This document shows positions 10,203 through 19,640 of a stretch of 64,000 bases of DNA, piece by piece. Positions within the stretch are counted from its first letter, which is position 1; every line of letters starts with the position of its first letter. The stretch spans positions 63,111,433-63,175,432 of the forward strand of contig CM018695.1 of assembly GCA_009363875.1 (NCBI GenBank). Direction: 5' to 3'. The DNA is from Mikania micrantha. Lineage: Eukaryota; Streptophyta; Magnoliopsida; Asterales; Asteraceae. The translations under genes and the position numbers were made by a program. Under the pieces are notes generated by a model that was not told where the DNA came from, searched no databases, and saw only the letters and a list, made by a program, of their open reading frames with translations.

Positions 10203-11232
10203 ATTGAATCTTATGAAAACTCAATATTAAAAAGAAAACCCTTAAACCCTATGTGAGTTATTAATTTGGAATCTTGAAAATAATATGTGGTCAAAATTAA
10301 ACCTGAATAAAAAATTGGCTCCAAAGTAATAAGATTTAGTTATTCGGATAACGCAATAAGCAAAATAAAACTGAAATAAAAAAAACAAAAGATTAAAATG
10401 AAATAAAGAATAGTTAAAAAATAAAACAAAGAAATATTAAGAATTAAAAGAAAAGTAAGGTTGTACAAAAGAAAAATGAAAAATAGAATAAAAGACAAGT
10501 AAGGTTGTACAAAAGAAAAATGAAAAATACAATAAAAGACAAGAATTAAAATGAAATAAAGAAAAGATTTAAAAAAATTAAGTAAAAAAGATTTAGGAAA
10601 AAAGAAAAGACCTGTAATAAATAAATAAATAAATAAAAACAAGAGAATCTAAAAGCAAATAATGAAAAAACCTCTAGAATTAAAAAAAAAAAGGTTAAAT
10701 TATTTTTAAAGACGTATGTGTTTTTTGCCTGTACTCCTAGACAACCCCAAACTAAATTACATCATTGCATTAAATTGAACACATTATCTTTCATTTTAAG
10801 AGGCAAACCCTCTAACAAGTAAGTTAGTCCTACATTTTTGTAATCACCAACATCAATGTAACATCCGAAAATTGTGTAACCTCTTTATAAAAATGTGAAA
10901 TTACGGCAACTGAAGTTTATATTACCCTTCGTAAAATAATTACGATCAAAAGGATATACAAATATTCGATAATGTACGAGTGTGTTATACACTTCTTAAT
11001 AATGTGCAAATTTCTGTGATCGTTTGGGTTCTATATTTTTATAAATGTTCGTGAAGTAATTACGATCGAACTAATGTAAACAAAATCCTTGTCCGATAAT
11101 GTCTAGATGTGTTACTAGCCTGTGAGCATTAAAAATACTTGAGTAGAGGTTTTGAAACTAGCAAAAACAAAAAGAAATCAAAACATTCAAGAGTCTTCTA
11201 TATGAAAAAATAGTCAGTCTTTCAATCTAGGT
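10200..11232. other. AT-rich intergenic DNA
   Basis: Very A-rich on the plus strand (10360-10700), with AATAAA-like runs, which produces a spurious Phe/Leu-rich open frame on the minus strand. From 10860 to 11140 two related stretches share AATAATTACGATC and GATAATGT(A/C)TAG-like words, a degenerate local duplication. No gene seen. Confidence 0.5.
10453..10540. repeat. 44 bp tandem repeat, 2 copies
   Basis: Units 10453-10496 and 10497-10540 share AAGTAAGGTTGTACAAAAGA and the rest, differing at one G/C position. A recent slippage or unequal-exchange duplication in A-rich DNA. Confidence 0.9.
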
Positions 11233-12540
11233 TCACTTAAACAAAAATAAACTTAAATCGCAAGAACTTAAACCCAGAAACTTGTGTTTAATAGTACATT
11301 TGGGAAAAAGCCTGATGTAGACTGGTGTGCTTATCTTATCAACAACAAAGGTTTCTCCATTTGCAGCTCGGAAATATTGAGAGTGGGGTTTCCAATATTC
11401 ATCTGGGAGGACATCAGGGTTTAAGAAAGAGGCTGCTGATCCCGTGTCAAAGAAAGCAATAACTGGAAGCAGCTTTGCATATGTGTTAGTTATGAGATGA
11501 ACTTTGGCTATAGGGATGAGTGGGGATTCTGGAGGCTTTAAAAATGGTTTTGCCATAAAAACTGGCAAATCATAGGGATTAGATTGATCAGATTCATCAG
11601 TAGTTGTTTCGGAATCACTTGTGTACAAGTCTTCTGTGTCGCTTGATTCTGATTCAGAATAACTAATGGTACATAAAGCATGATCTCCTGGTTCGTCATC
11701 TAAGGAGTATAATGATTCCAAATCAGAGACATAGACGGGTTTTATCTGATTGAGTGTTTGAATTAAGGCAATAGTCTTTTTCTTGTCTTTGCAATCTTTT
11801 GCGAAATGCCCTTTTTTATTACAGATGTAACACCTATCAGTAGTTCTGCCACGTTGTTTCTTTTTCTTTAGGAACTTCCATTTCTTTTTAGGGTTGTTGT
11901 TAAAGTTCCTTTTCTTCTTTAAGTTGTATTGATTGCCATAGTTGCTTGATCTTTTATGCTTATGTTTCTGTAGGCAACTACATGCTGATTCATCTTTGTA
12001 TTTGATACGGAGGTATTTGTCATCACATGAAGAACCAAGACTACTACCAGTTTTTTCAAACTCTGCCAAGAATCTTTTTTGGTTGCAGAGTTTTAAAAGA
12101 GCATTAAGTAATAACTGATATAGTTCCCCAAGAGAAGCATGCGCGATCGACATATTCTTCATTTCCAAAGATCGATAAGCTTCATTGGAAAGAGATTCTG
12201 GGAAAGAGTTTAGGAACACCTGTTTACCATTGAGACAGTAAAACCTTTCTGACATTCTGTTGTAGTGTTTCTCTAAATCTTTCTTTTGAAATGAACAACA
12301 CTTCATTTTTAAGAATTCTTCTCGTGCTCGTACAGTGTGTTCTATTGGGCTTCCAATAAATTCAGCATAAATTATATGCATGAATTCTTCAGGGGACTGA
12401 ACTTGTTGAATCTGGAGTTGTCGATATTCACCAAGGCTTAAATACCAGTCTCTTAATCTTCCTTGACATCTAGTCAAAAATCTCTTGATGACTATATCTA
12501 TGTCATAGAATTGGAGTTCTACTGAACACCATGTCAACAT
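11233..12540 (-). pseudogene. Pararetrovirus coat region, zinc knuckle and aspartic protease start
   Basis: 435 codons on the minus strand. Residues about 1-190 form a helical gag/coat-like domain (RLRDWYLSLGEY, YAEFIGSP). A very basic K/N-rich segment follows, then the CCHC knuckle CYICNKKGHFAKDC (about residue 240), the RNA-binding signature of the coat protein. An acidic, serine-rich linker (about residues 265-325) leads to the aspartic protease active site FFDTGSAASF (about residue 363). The frame stops soon after, well short of a complete protease, and nothing like reverse transcriptase follows. In intact relatives the protease matures the polyprotein. Confidence 0.8.
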
Positions 12541-12807
12541 TTCTATACTTCTTTCCCTCCATTTTGATGGTGGAATATCATCAAACGTGAATTTCTGTTT
12601 TGCATCTGATCTGGGAAATTTCTTTCTCCCTCTTGGAGTTGCTAAGATGCTGCTTTTTCTGCATCATAATTATAATCAAAAGTATCTTCGACTTTGGGTT
12701 CAGCATCTGCGTTCAAAATCTTCCGAGAAATCTTGTTCATCAGGTAAAGAATTTTTAGACTCTGGGACACATGGAAAAACTTCTGGAGGAGATTGTTGAG
12801 CCAAAGC
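12541..12807 (-). pseudogene. Frame-broken pararetrovirus segment before coat region
   Basis: All three minus-strand frames carry stops here, yet short open pieces rich in acidic residues follow one another in different frames, the pattern expected of an ancestral continuous frame disrupted by at least two frameshifts. It joins the spacer segment to the coat segment and shows the element is dead. Confidence 0.6.
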
Positions 12808-13872
12808 TTAAAGAAACATGGAAATGGGGTTTATACTCTCAATGGGTAAGACTTTAGGAGCTTTTGAGGGAACTATTAATGAGCTATCTTCAAAAGACGA
12901 TTTTGTATTACTTGTGGAAGCAATATTGGCTTGACTGGGAGGTAGAAAAAGGGCTTTGTTTTTTAATTTATCTTGTTCAAAAGCCCATAGTGTCAAAGAT
13001 GGTGATGGTTTTGGAAACGCTTGCAAAGGCAAAGGTTGAGGATCAAAAGCTGGTTTGGCAAAAGGTGTTGTGGGTAACCTCCGGGGATCATCATTTACAG
13101 TAGACCTTCTTTGTTGCTTATGTTGTATTTCAAGATCTACCAATTGAGCTTTTAGAAACTTCATTTCTGTCTCCTTGTGAGTAAGAGCTTTTGAAGCATG
13201 TGAAACTGGTGTGCTTCGAATCATTTGAAGTAACTCATAATGGAGCTCTTGAATTTTACTTCTAACATCATTAATGATGCTTTCTACTGTATGAACTCTG
13301 CCAGCTAATGCTTCTTGGTTTTTGGAGAGATTCTTTTGTTGGATCAAAATGGCTTTAAGGGCTTGATTTTGAGCAACAACATTTTCACTCTGCCAATTTA
13401 GCGTAGCCTCAGCAGCAGTAGTGGAACTGGTAGCACCATTTGGACCAATAATTGTTGATGACTGAATCTTCCAATTGTGTTTTGTTTTTTGTTGAGTGTC
13501 TTCAAATGGAGTTAATGGTGGGAATTCGGTCTGATAATCTCGTGAGGATACAGATGGAGTTATAACGTAACATCCATTCTCTAGTTGTTTAGGAGTGATA
13601 TCTTGTGGTGAGACAGAAGTGGGCATGGGCTTTTTTGTTGGGGTGCCATACAAGACATAATAATCAAATTTCCCAGACGGTTCACCAAGAAGACCAACAT
13701 TAGGGTCTCCATTTTCAAATATTTTCTTCAGTTTATTTTGTGAACCTTTTTTCTTCTTAGGAAGGTCTTCATCACACTCGACTTTATATGCTTCTTCGAG
13801 GCATTCATCACAGTTGCATACATCATAGCTACAATGTTGAGCCGGCCTTGGATCTTCAAGTGGTTGAATCAT
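12808..13872 (-). pseudogene. Pararetrovirus spacer region between movement and coat domains
   Basis: 354 codons on the minus strand. It has a Cys-rich start (CSYDVCNCDECLEE), a lysine patch, a middle part with the short motif TEFPPLTPFED, and a long helical Q/N/E/K-rich stretch (about residues 165-250) that could form a coiled coil. The C-terminal ~90 residues are proline- and serine-rich. Position between movement and coat domains fits the intervening region of plant pararetrovirus polyproteins. I infer the identity from context rather than from a diagnostic motif. The frame terminates at 12808, and coding similarity appears to continue in other frames towards 12540, indicating frameshifts. 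Confidence 0.55.
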
Positions 13873-13873
13873 A

Positions 13874-14500
13874 TTAACTGTCTTGTGCTGTGAATTTTAC
13901 TTCTACAAGACCATTTTGATGGCGAACAAATTCAGGGGCTGTTGTTGTCTGAACATGAGTTAGGTGAATTTGTTCATAGTTAGTGATCCATTTTTCTGGA
14001 AGGAGCTTTATTAATTCTTCTCTTGATAATTGTTTAGGAACATATGTGCATGTTGGTGTTGCATTTGAATCAATATCAAGAAGTAAAGCATCTCCAGAGT
14101 TTTCCTGTCCAGGAACCATTATATCTAACGAATGATTCTGGACACGGTATGCCATCTGATAGTGAAATGTAGCTTGAAAAGTATTCACATGAGGAGTCCC
14201 TCCTATTTGAATTTGTGCTTTCAGTGCTGTGAGTAAAGAGGGATCATTGAGTGGCATATTGAAATTAGGATAAAAGGTAATAAAGATTGTTCCAGCATTC
14301 AGTGTCGTTTGGATAGTACCAATACACGCATGTTGGTATTCAACAAACCGTGTATCTACTAAAGCGATGCGAGAGAATGCAGGTAAACCTTTTCTACCAT
14401 GGAAAGTAAGAGCAAGTCTAATAGCACCGAAATGGATATGTGTATATCCTTGTGCTTGACAGAAACGAGGAAGGTCTGGGGGAAGTGATAAAGTTACCAA
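13874..14500 (-). pseudogene. Pararetrovirus movement-protein domain (30K superfamily)
   Basis: 208 codons open on the minus strand, with similar sequence in frame continuing upstream of the first ATG to about 14590, so the true start is not visible. The pattern of beta-strand-like segments, the HIHFGAIRLAL stretch near the beginning and the LPEKWITNYEQ stretch near residue 170 fit the Caulimoviridae movement protein, which forms tubules at plasmodesmata for cell-to-cell spread. In single-polyprotein relatives this domain is N-terminal to the coat region, as here. The frame ends three bases before the next open segment begins, so polyprotein continuity is broken or was two adjacent frames. 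Confidence 0.7.
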
Positions 14501-14600
14501 ATGTTCAGAATTTGTTGCTGGGAGTTGATGAGAATCAAATTTTGAGGTTTGGACAAACTCTTTGACATACGGATTTGTAGATGCTAAACAAGAAAATCAA

Positions 14601-15301
14601 AAGGAAATAATCCAATCATTGTGGCAAATATGACAGGATTAATAAGGGTGAGTGTCGGATGGGAACCACCGTATGCTACCGATGTAGGAAGGCTAGCTGA
14701 ACGTTACTCCAACAATTGCCCCACAACAAATCGACGTTTTAGTTGTGGTGGACTTAATGTAAGAGTAACGAATGCCGCAAATCAAAGGCCAAACTTCTGG
14801 AACAAAGAAAGACAAGGTATAGAATTGAAAAACATAGAGATGCCTAAAAATAATTAAAGGCCTGAGCCTTTACTATAACCAGCAAGGAGACGTTAATTAG
14901 CCTGAGCCTTTACTATAACTAGCAAGTAGGTGTTAACCGGCCCAATACTAAAAAAATATTAATTTTCCGACAATATATTTTGTCAGAAAATCTTCATATA
15001 GCTTAGATTAAAAAGAAGCGGAATCTTTTTAGAATAAATACTATGATTATAAGTATAAGAGTTAGAGAAGCTTATGCTTGTACCATTCCATCCTAATATT
15101 TTTGTTCTATTCTTTATTTTAATGTTATTGTTATGGATAGCTAGAGGTTGGCCAAAAACCCGAAAATGGAACCAGCAACTAGAACCGAAACTGCTCTTAC
15201 AAGAACTGACACGTACAAGCGGTTTCGGTTTCTTTGAGAAATCATAACCGAAACTGAAACCGGTCAGAAAAGATAATATATTTAGAAATAGCGCACCTAA
15301 T
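14601..15301. other. Unassigned spacer with a 40 bp tandem repeat
   Basis: Between the pararetrovirus and the receptor-kinase relic. 14621-14857 is open on the plus strand (78 codons) but matches nothing I know. 15140-15270 contains repeated ACCGAAAC / GTTTCGGT words in both orientations, like the short-repeat cores of hAT-type miniature elements, but I see no clear ends. Confidence 0.4.
14860..14939. repeat. 40 bp tandem repeat, 2 copies
   Basis: Units 14860-14899 and 14900-14939 both start GCCTGAGCCTTTACTATAAC and differ at a few bases near the end. Confidence 0.9.
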
Positions 15302-15490
15302 TCAGCTGCATCAACCCGGACATAGAGCGATTGACCTCCATCTGAAAAGGTTCTCGTATCGATCATGTCCCCATGCCACGTAATGCAACCTCCACCGGTT
15401 ACTCCTTTGCTAATATCAGCGCTTGCGTACCCCAAGCGCTTGCAATTCCTCAAGCACAACTCCTTACACGCTTCTAATCCCAAACTCATG

Positions 15491-15498
15491 TTCACACG
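15491..15498. repeat. hAT target-site duplication, left (TTCACACG)
   Basis: Eight bases TTCACACG directly before the CAGGGGCG terminus, repeated exactly at 16627-16634. Eight-base duplications are the rule for hAT insertion. Confidence 0.95.
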
Positions 15499-15522
15499 CA
15501 GGGGCGCATGTTAAGTGAGACT

Positions 15523-15547
15523 GGGGGGGGGGGGGGGGCGCCCCCCC
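15523..15547. repeat. G16-CG-C7 homopolymer tract
   Basis: Sixteen G, then CG, then seven C. It is self-complementary over the C run and also able to form G-quadruplexes. Located 24 bases inside the hAT left end. Confidence 0.9.
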
Positions 15548-16226
15548 TGTTTTTTCGCTTAGTGGTGTACGTTTTCCGATTCGTAGTGTAAAATTTTTAA
15601 AAAAATTTTATTTCGCCCCCCTGAAAAAAAAAATATACACTATGTTCGCCCCCCTATAAAATTATTAAAATAATTTTAAATAATTTATAAACATATAAAA
15701 TAAAATTAATGAATGAACTAATAATTATTAACTATTAACTTAATTTATTTTTTTATTTGCCCAAATCCCAGCCCAAACCAATTGCCAATTTAAACCCAAA
15801 TATCCTATGTTGTTATTCGGCCAAGGAAGACGGGAAAAAGAAGAAAAAAAAGTCCCCATTTTCTTCTTGATTAGTGTTGCGCACGCTCAAACCCCAGCCA
15901 CCGCCACACGCTCATACCCCAGCCACCGCGAGGACCTGCCGCGCGCCTCCCTGCCGTGCCCCTGCGGCCTGCGCCGCCCGGCTTCCAGGCTCCAGCAGCA
16001 CCGGCTTCTAGCAATCCCGCTTGTTCGGTTGTTCCTCTTCCCTCTTGCGTAGTTGTGTGAACCAGGTAATAAATTCGGCGTCTAACCTCTTCCTACTTGT
16101 TGTTACTTGCTTTAATTAAATATTTGAGTAGTTTAATTGTTACTTTGTTAGTGAATTTTGACATTTAGATTTTAGGGTTTTGATTTTTGTTCAATTTTTT
16201 TTTACTGAATTATTGATATAAATTAA

Positions 16227-16550
16227 GTGAATCTTAACCATGGTATTCCAAATGGTAATAAAGTGGTTGCTAACAATTTAGAAAGAGATCCGGCTAAACG
16301 AAAACAAATGTTTGATCGTCCGGTTAATTTAAGGGAACAAGTAAGACGGGCTTATTTGAATTTAGGACCATACCAAATCTATCTTAAAGAGTATCCTAAA
16401 GATCAAAAGCAACGTAGATTCATAAATGCTTGGTTCAAGATGTTTCCTAGTTGGTTAGAGTATTCACCAACAACAAATGCTTCAAATGTTTTCTTTGACG
16501 ATTTGACCCAAACCGGACCCGAATCGGCAACCCGAACATTTAACTGTTAG
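16227..16550 (+). pseudogene. hAT transposase N-terminal fragment (ZMYM1/TTF-type)
   Basis: 107 codons with RDPAKRKQMFDRP, REQVRRAYLNLGPYQ and RRFINAWFKMFPSWLEYS. This is the stretch that precedes the CxxC pair of the TTF-type zinc finger in plant zinc-finger MYM-type protein 1-like hAT transposases. The cysteine pairs expected after WLEYS (usually an F-C-x-x-C-F-L-F-like motif) are replaced by NASNVFFDDL, and the frame ends with a stop 30 residues later. The RNase H-like catalytic core and hATC domain are lacking. The ATG at 16227 may not be the native start, because the sequence just upstream looks like an intron 3' end. Confidence 0.8.
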
Positions 16551-16626
16551 CGTTAGGCCGTTAGGGAAAAAATTTTAAATGTTGCAAAGTTTCGCCCCCT
16601 ATGCTTTTAGTCAATCTTCGCCACTG

Positions 16627-16634
16627 TTCACACG
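16627..16634. repeat. hAT target-site duplication, right (TTCACACG)
   Basis: Exact copy of 15491-15498, directly after the CACTG terminus. Confidence 0.95.
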
Positions 16635-17780
16635 TGCTGTCGATGTGTCAGGAACCTTAACTCGGTTCAACTCAACGAACTCATCTCCCGACTCACACAA
16701 CTGTGTCCCGACCTTCATCTTACACCCTCTCGAACCATCCCTTAGGAGCCAGTCCTGTTGTGACTGTGACTGTGCCTCGTAGCCAGGATAACAAACACAC
16801 TCAAAAGCGCCTAATGTGTTATACGGATCCAAAGGCCAAAAGGACCACAATGGTTATAGCCATCACACTGGTCTTTTGGAGCCGACCAGAAATCGACCCA
16901 CTTTCGGTCCACTTCGTGCCAACTTTGCTTGTCTGTGGTTCTAGACTCGGTAACCACTATTCTAATAAAAATAGACGTATCACGTAAGAAGTAAATTACA
17001 ACCGCCTCGTCGTCGTTGTTTATGTAAGAAACATTAAAAATATAATTTGCGCTCATCTCGGGTATTCCGCTCCATCGCTGACCCGTCCATGACTCGGTTC
17101 TCCAAATTTTTGTGACACCTTGATACAAGAACAACTGAGGTGATCCAACAAGCTCCATTTTATGTGAATAATCCCCAACACCGGGGTTCACACTAGACTT
17201 CCAAGATGTAAACACCCGGTTCAAACCCGTTTTCCTTTCTATCCTGATCTTCATGCCGGGTAGAAACGTATTTGACGGGTAATCAAAGCTTTGCCATGAG
17301 TAAATATCTTTGTTTTGGCCTTGAAACAACACCAAATTCCCCGAATCTAACAATTGAGCCGTTGGAACTGCACTCCGGTAACGTGTAGGACAAGGTTCCC
17401 GGTTTCATCAAAGGAGAGGATCCCGGATGAGTTGGTGATCGGCAGTCTCTATTGGCTACCCAAACTACAGTTTGTTCAGAAACCTTGTTGTACCAGATAC
17501 CCACGTACCTGTTGCTCGAGTTTGTTGGGCTAAAAAATCCAAGAGCAAAAGTTTCAAAAGGATTAACATCGAAGCTGGAACGTATATTTTCTTGCACATG
17601 TTTTATTTTTTGATCGATATATTTTGTTTGTCTGTGATGTTTTATAGAAAAATGTATGGGAATTGTAAATTAATTAAATAGCGAATGTTGTATTTAACTT
17701 TTTTTAAAACTTCATCTTTTCAATGATTTTGACTTTAATTTGCTTCATTAATTATATTTTGTTTTTATATTTTGGACTAA

Positions 17781-18432
17781 GGCTATTTATTATGCCGGGT
17801 GAGTGGGGCGTGAGAGGGGCAGGTCACGCCCCGGTGGCACCCTCCCCCACTACGCCCGGGCGTGAAGGGCCATGGCGTGATCATACTCATCGCGTTATGG
17901 CCGGAAGGAAAGGAAAAAATATATATTCTTTTGACCTTTGGAAAGAAAAAAAACAAGAAAAAAAAATAAAAAATCAAATTTGACCGTTGGGTTGTAAAAA
18001 AAATAAAAAAATTAAACCACTATAAATAAACCACTTTTCTTAAACCAACATTTAACTTCATACAATTCTCCCTAAAATAACCATTTTTTCTATAAAATAA
18101 CTCAATTTACAATAAAAAATGAGTTGGGAGGAGGAGATTACGAAAGAGTCATCATCCGATTCAGAATAAAGAGCGTTCAGTTTTTTCTCACCGTTCAAGC
18201 AACAGTAACATTCGTCGTAGCTGATATTGAAAAAACTCTGCACAAGTGTTACAAAGAAAAAAATAAACCGTAATCGTAAAGGTGGTAATAAACGTCTCAT
18301 TCAAGATTGTTTCAGTCAAAATCCAACTTACGACGAAAAGTATTTCAAACGTCGTTTTCGAATGAGACGCAATTTGTTTCTTCAAATCGTTAGCGATATG
18401 GAAGAAAATTTTTCGTTTTTCAACAAAGGTCA
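17781..18432 (+). mobile_element. PIF/Harbinger element, 5' part, truncated
   Basis: Begins GGCTATTTATTATGCCGGGT directly after TAA, the three-base target site typical of PIF/Harbinger. It then has a GC-rich subterminal region with GGGCGTG / CACGCCC words in both orientations (17807-17870) and an AT-rich leader, followed by transposase coding sequence. The element is cut at 18433 by an LTR terminus. I did not find the remaining 3' part elsewhere in the window. Confidence 0.6.
18262..18432 (+). pseudogene. Harbinger transposase (DDE nuclease) N-terminal fragment
   Basis: Reads NRNRKGGNKRLIQDCFSQNP, then YDEKYFKRRFRMRRNLFLQI and SDMEENFSFF. This is the conserved N-terminal lead-in of plant PIF/Harbinger-type nucleases: a basic stretch, the RRFRMRR block, and a helix before the ordered core. 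The catalytic D-D-E residues lie further downstream and are absent, because an LTR begins at 18433. The native start is upstream and unclear. In intact elements this protein works with a Myb-like partner encoded nearby; none is visible. Confidence 0.85.
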
Positions 18433-18742
18433 TGTCACACCCCCAAAATCCCACATGTGGTGTCAGTACATATGGACACGACTTGGCCAGAATCACAGCT
18501 CATGGTCATATAGAACAACTCTATATGCGTTTCAAAATACAATGTTTGTCATAAACACAACCAAACAGTTTACAAATACAGCAGTGAAAAATACAATAGT
18601 TACGCAACGGAAAATAATATGTTTAAAATGCAGCGGAAAAATAGATTGTCAGACACTACATAATCGGTACATAATCATAAGAAATAATTGTTTGTTTTCA
18701 AAATCATGATATGAATGCAGTTGATCCTATGCTCGCGTGCAG
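18433..18742 (-). mobile_element. Fragment of a family-B-like LTR, 3' terminal part, inverted
   Basis: Starts TGTCACACCCCCAAAATCCC. Read on the minus strand it matches the last ~300 bases of the family-B LTR (48880-49190), including ATATAGAG(T/G)TGTTCTATATG and the GGGGGTGTGACA end. It interrupts the Harbinger fragment on the left and is itself cut at 18743, where the family-A LTR homology starts. The five bases before it are GGTCA. No matching duplication is found at an opposite end, so the rest was lost. Confidence 0.75.
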
Positions 18743-19139
18743 TTGAATGCACCACCAACCATCACCAACTCATTTTCACTAACCCAATTTCAGCACTCTT
18801 TCTCTAGCTCTCTCTCTCTCTAAAAAATTCCAACTTCTTTCTACAATTTTCTTGGCCATTTCTCACCGGATTCAAGCATACTTGGTGTCAAAACGACCCT
18901 CTCATCACGTAGATAACGGAAGTACCAAGGATCTAAGCTTGTGTGCATCATTTTCGAGGTAAATCTCAACCTTTGTTTCGGTTTAGTGAGTATCACGAAC
19001 CCTTTTCATTATTTATCTGTTAACCGGCTTAAACACCTAGAAAACCCTAGGATAAACACTTGCACGCAACTAGCCGACCATGGTAACTAATCTGTAACAG
19101 GTTAGGATTGTTGAGGGGAAAATGATGATACAGGTCCGT

Positions 19140-19640
19140 AGCCCAGCTGGACGGCCGAACCTTTTGGAGCCAAAAAGGAAGGCTGGACAAACCCTAAGAG
19201 TCACGAACCTATGGTGGCGATCCCTTACTCGCGAACCTCCCTCTGATGGCCGAACCTAGCTGACATTGAACCTAGTTTTGACGAACCTTCTGATTCAGCC
19301 GAACCCTCCTCAGCCGAACTATGGCCAACGAACCTTAGGAGGAACGAACCTACCCCTAGCCTAACCTCTCGGCAAACCATCCATGTTGTCGAACCTTTTT
19401 GCATAAAACGGCCGAACCTCCTGAATGAGGTGGCCGAACCTGTATGTTGTCTAAACAAGAACCTAGCCGAACCTTGGAAATTTACCCTCCTAGGATAGAA
19501 ACGAACCTCGAACACTCTTGAGCTAGCCGAACCTTGGGGGAACCCTACACCATTTCAGCGAACCCATGGGGAGCAGTTGAGGGCAGCGAACCTATGGTTT
19601 AGCCGAACATTTGGGATTTCGAACCTAGGATAAAATGGAA
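19140..19640. repeat. Dispersed GAACCT hexamer tract in LTR A
   Basis: About 500 bases with 17 exact GAACCT words (I counted), mostly as CGAACCT, plus near variants (GAACCC, GAACTA, GAACAT). They are spaced irregularly by about 10-50 bases with otherwise unrelated sequence between. It is not a simple tandem repeat. The same tract is at 28080-28540 in the second LTR and, inverted as AGGTTCG, at 41040-41400 in LTR C. Confidence 0.9.

Larger units (their letters stand above)
11233..14600 (-). mobile_element. Endogenous pararetrovirus relic (Caulimoviridae-type), incomplete
   Basis: Reading the minus strand from 14600 to 11233, the order is movement-protein domain, spacer/coiled region, coat region, CCHC zinc knuckle and aspartic protease active site. 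That is the order of the polyproteins of badnavirus/petuvirus-like plant pararetroviruses. No reverse transcriptase, RNase H, viral promoter or tRNA primer site is present downstream; similarity stops at about 11260. The three open segments are offset in frame, with breaks near 12540-12807 and at 13873. It is therefore a fragmented, non-replicating copy. These viruses have no integrase, so integration occurs by accident of repair, and no target duplication is expected or seen. Confidence 0.8.
15499..16626 (+). mobile_element. hAT element (1,128 bp) inserted in receptor-kinase relic
   Basis: Termini are CAGGGGCG at the left and CGCCACTG at the right, which form an 8 bp inverted repeat with one mismatch (CAGGGGCG / CAGTGGCG). 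The flanking TTCACACG is duplicated perfectly. Removing the element and one duplication restores continuity of the kinase PAN-domain reading (the residues before and after the insertion are contiguous in the family). Inside it has a G16-CG-C7 tract near the left end, CGCCCCC words in both halves, a 5' leader-like region and the start of a TTF/ZMYM-type hAT transposase. The catalytic core and C-terminal dimerisation region are missing, so it is an internal-deletion derivative needing a transposase in trans. Confidence 0.93.
15302..17597 (-). pseudogene. S-domain (G-type lectin) receptor-like kinase relic, ectodomain only
   Basis: Minus strand, reading downwards from 17597: B-lectin domain (FALGFFSPTNSSNRYVGIWY, then VVWVANRD), S-locus glycoprotein domain (LLDSGNLVLFQ region, WQSFDYPSNTFLPGMKI, TSWKS, WTGQRWSGIPEM), the Cys-rich DQCDGYNHCGPFG segment with CVCYPGYEAQS, and a PAN/apple domain (ACKELCLRNCKRLGYASADI, CITWHGDMIDTRTFSDGG, LYVRVDAAELG). 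This is the extracellular part of plant SRK/SD1-type kinases, which sense ligands at the plasma membrane. The signal peptide, transmembrane helix and kinase are absent. The frame is broken near 17350 and near 16820, and the PAN domain is split by a hAT element (15499-16626). It is the only clear host gene locus in the window. Confidence 0.92.

Noticed and set aside
10340..10642. 100-codon Phe/Leu-rich minus-strand frame that looks like a membrane protein
   Set aside because: It is the complement of A-rich low-complexity DNA with a 44 bp tandem repeat. No start context or family match.
14621..14857. 78-codon plus-strand frame as a host gene
   Set aside because: No family match, unsupported start, and it borders the pararetrovirus relic. 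Kept only as unassigned spacer.
15807..16052. Pro/Arg-rich 81-codon frame in the hAT element as a separate protein
   Set aside because: Lies in the leader region before the transposase fragment and looks like GC-rich untranslated sequence.
15302..17597. A functional self-incompatibility or defence receptor
   Set aside because: No signal peptide, transmembrane helix or kinase; at least two frame breaks and a hAT insertion.
19225..19515. Minus-strand frame rich in RFG/GSA in the LTR (also 28136-28441)
   Set aside because: Generated by the dispersed GAACCT motif tract inside an LTR. The frame differs between the two copies in a way not suggesting protein constraint.
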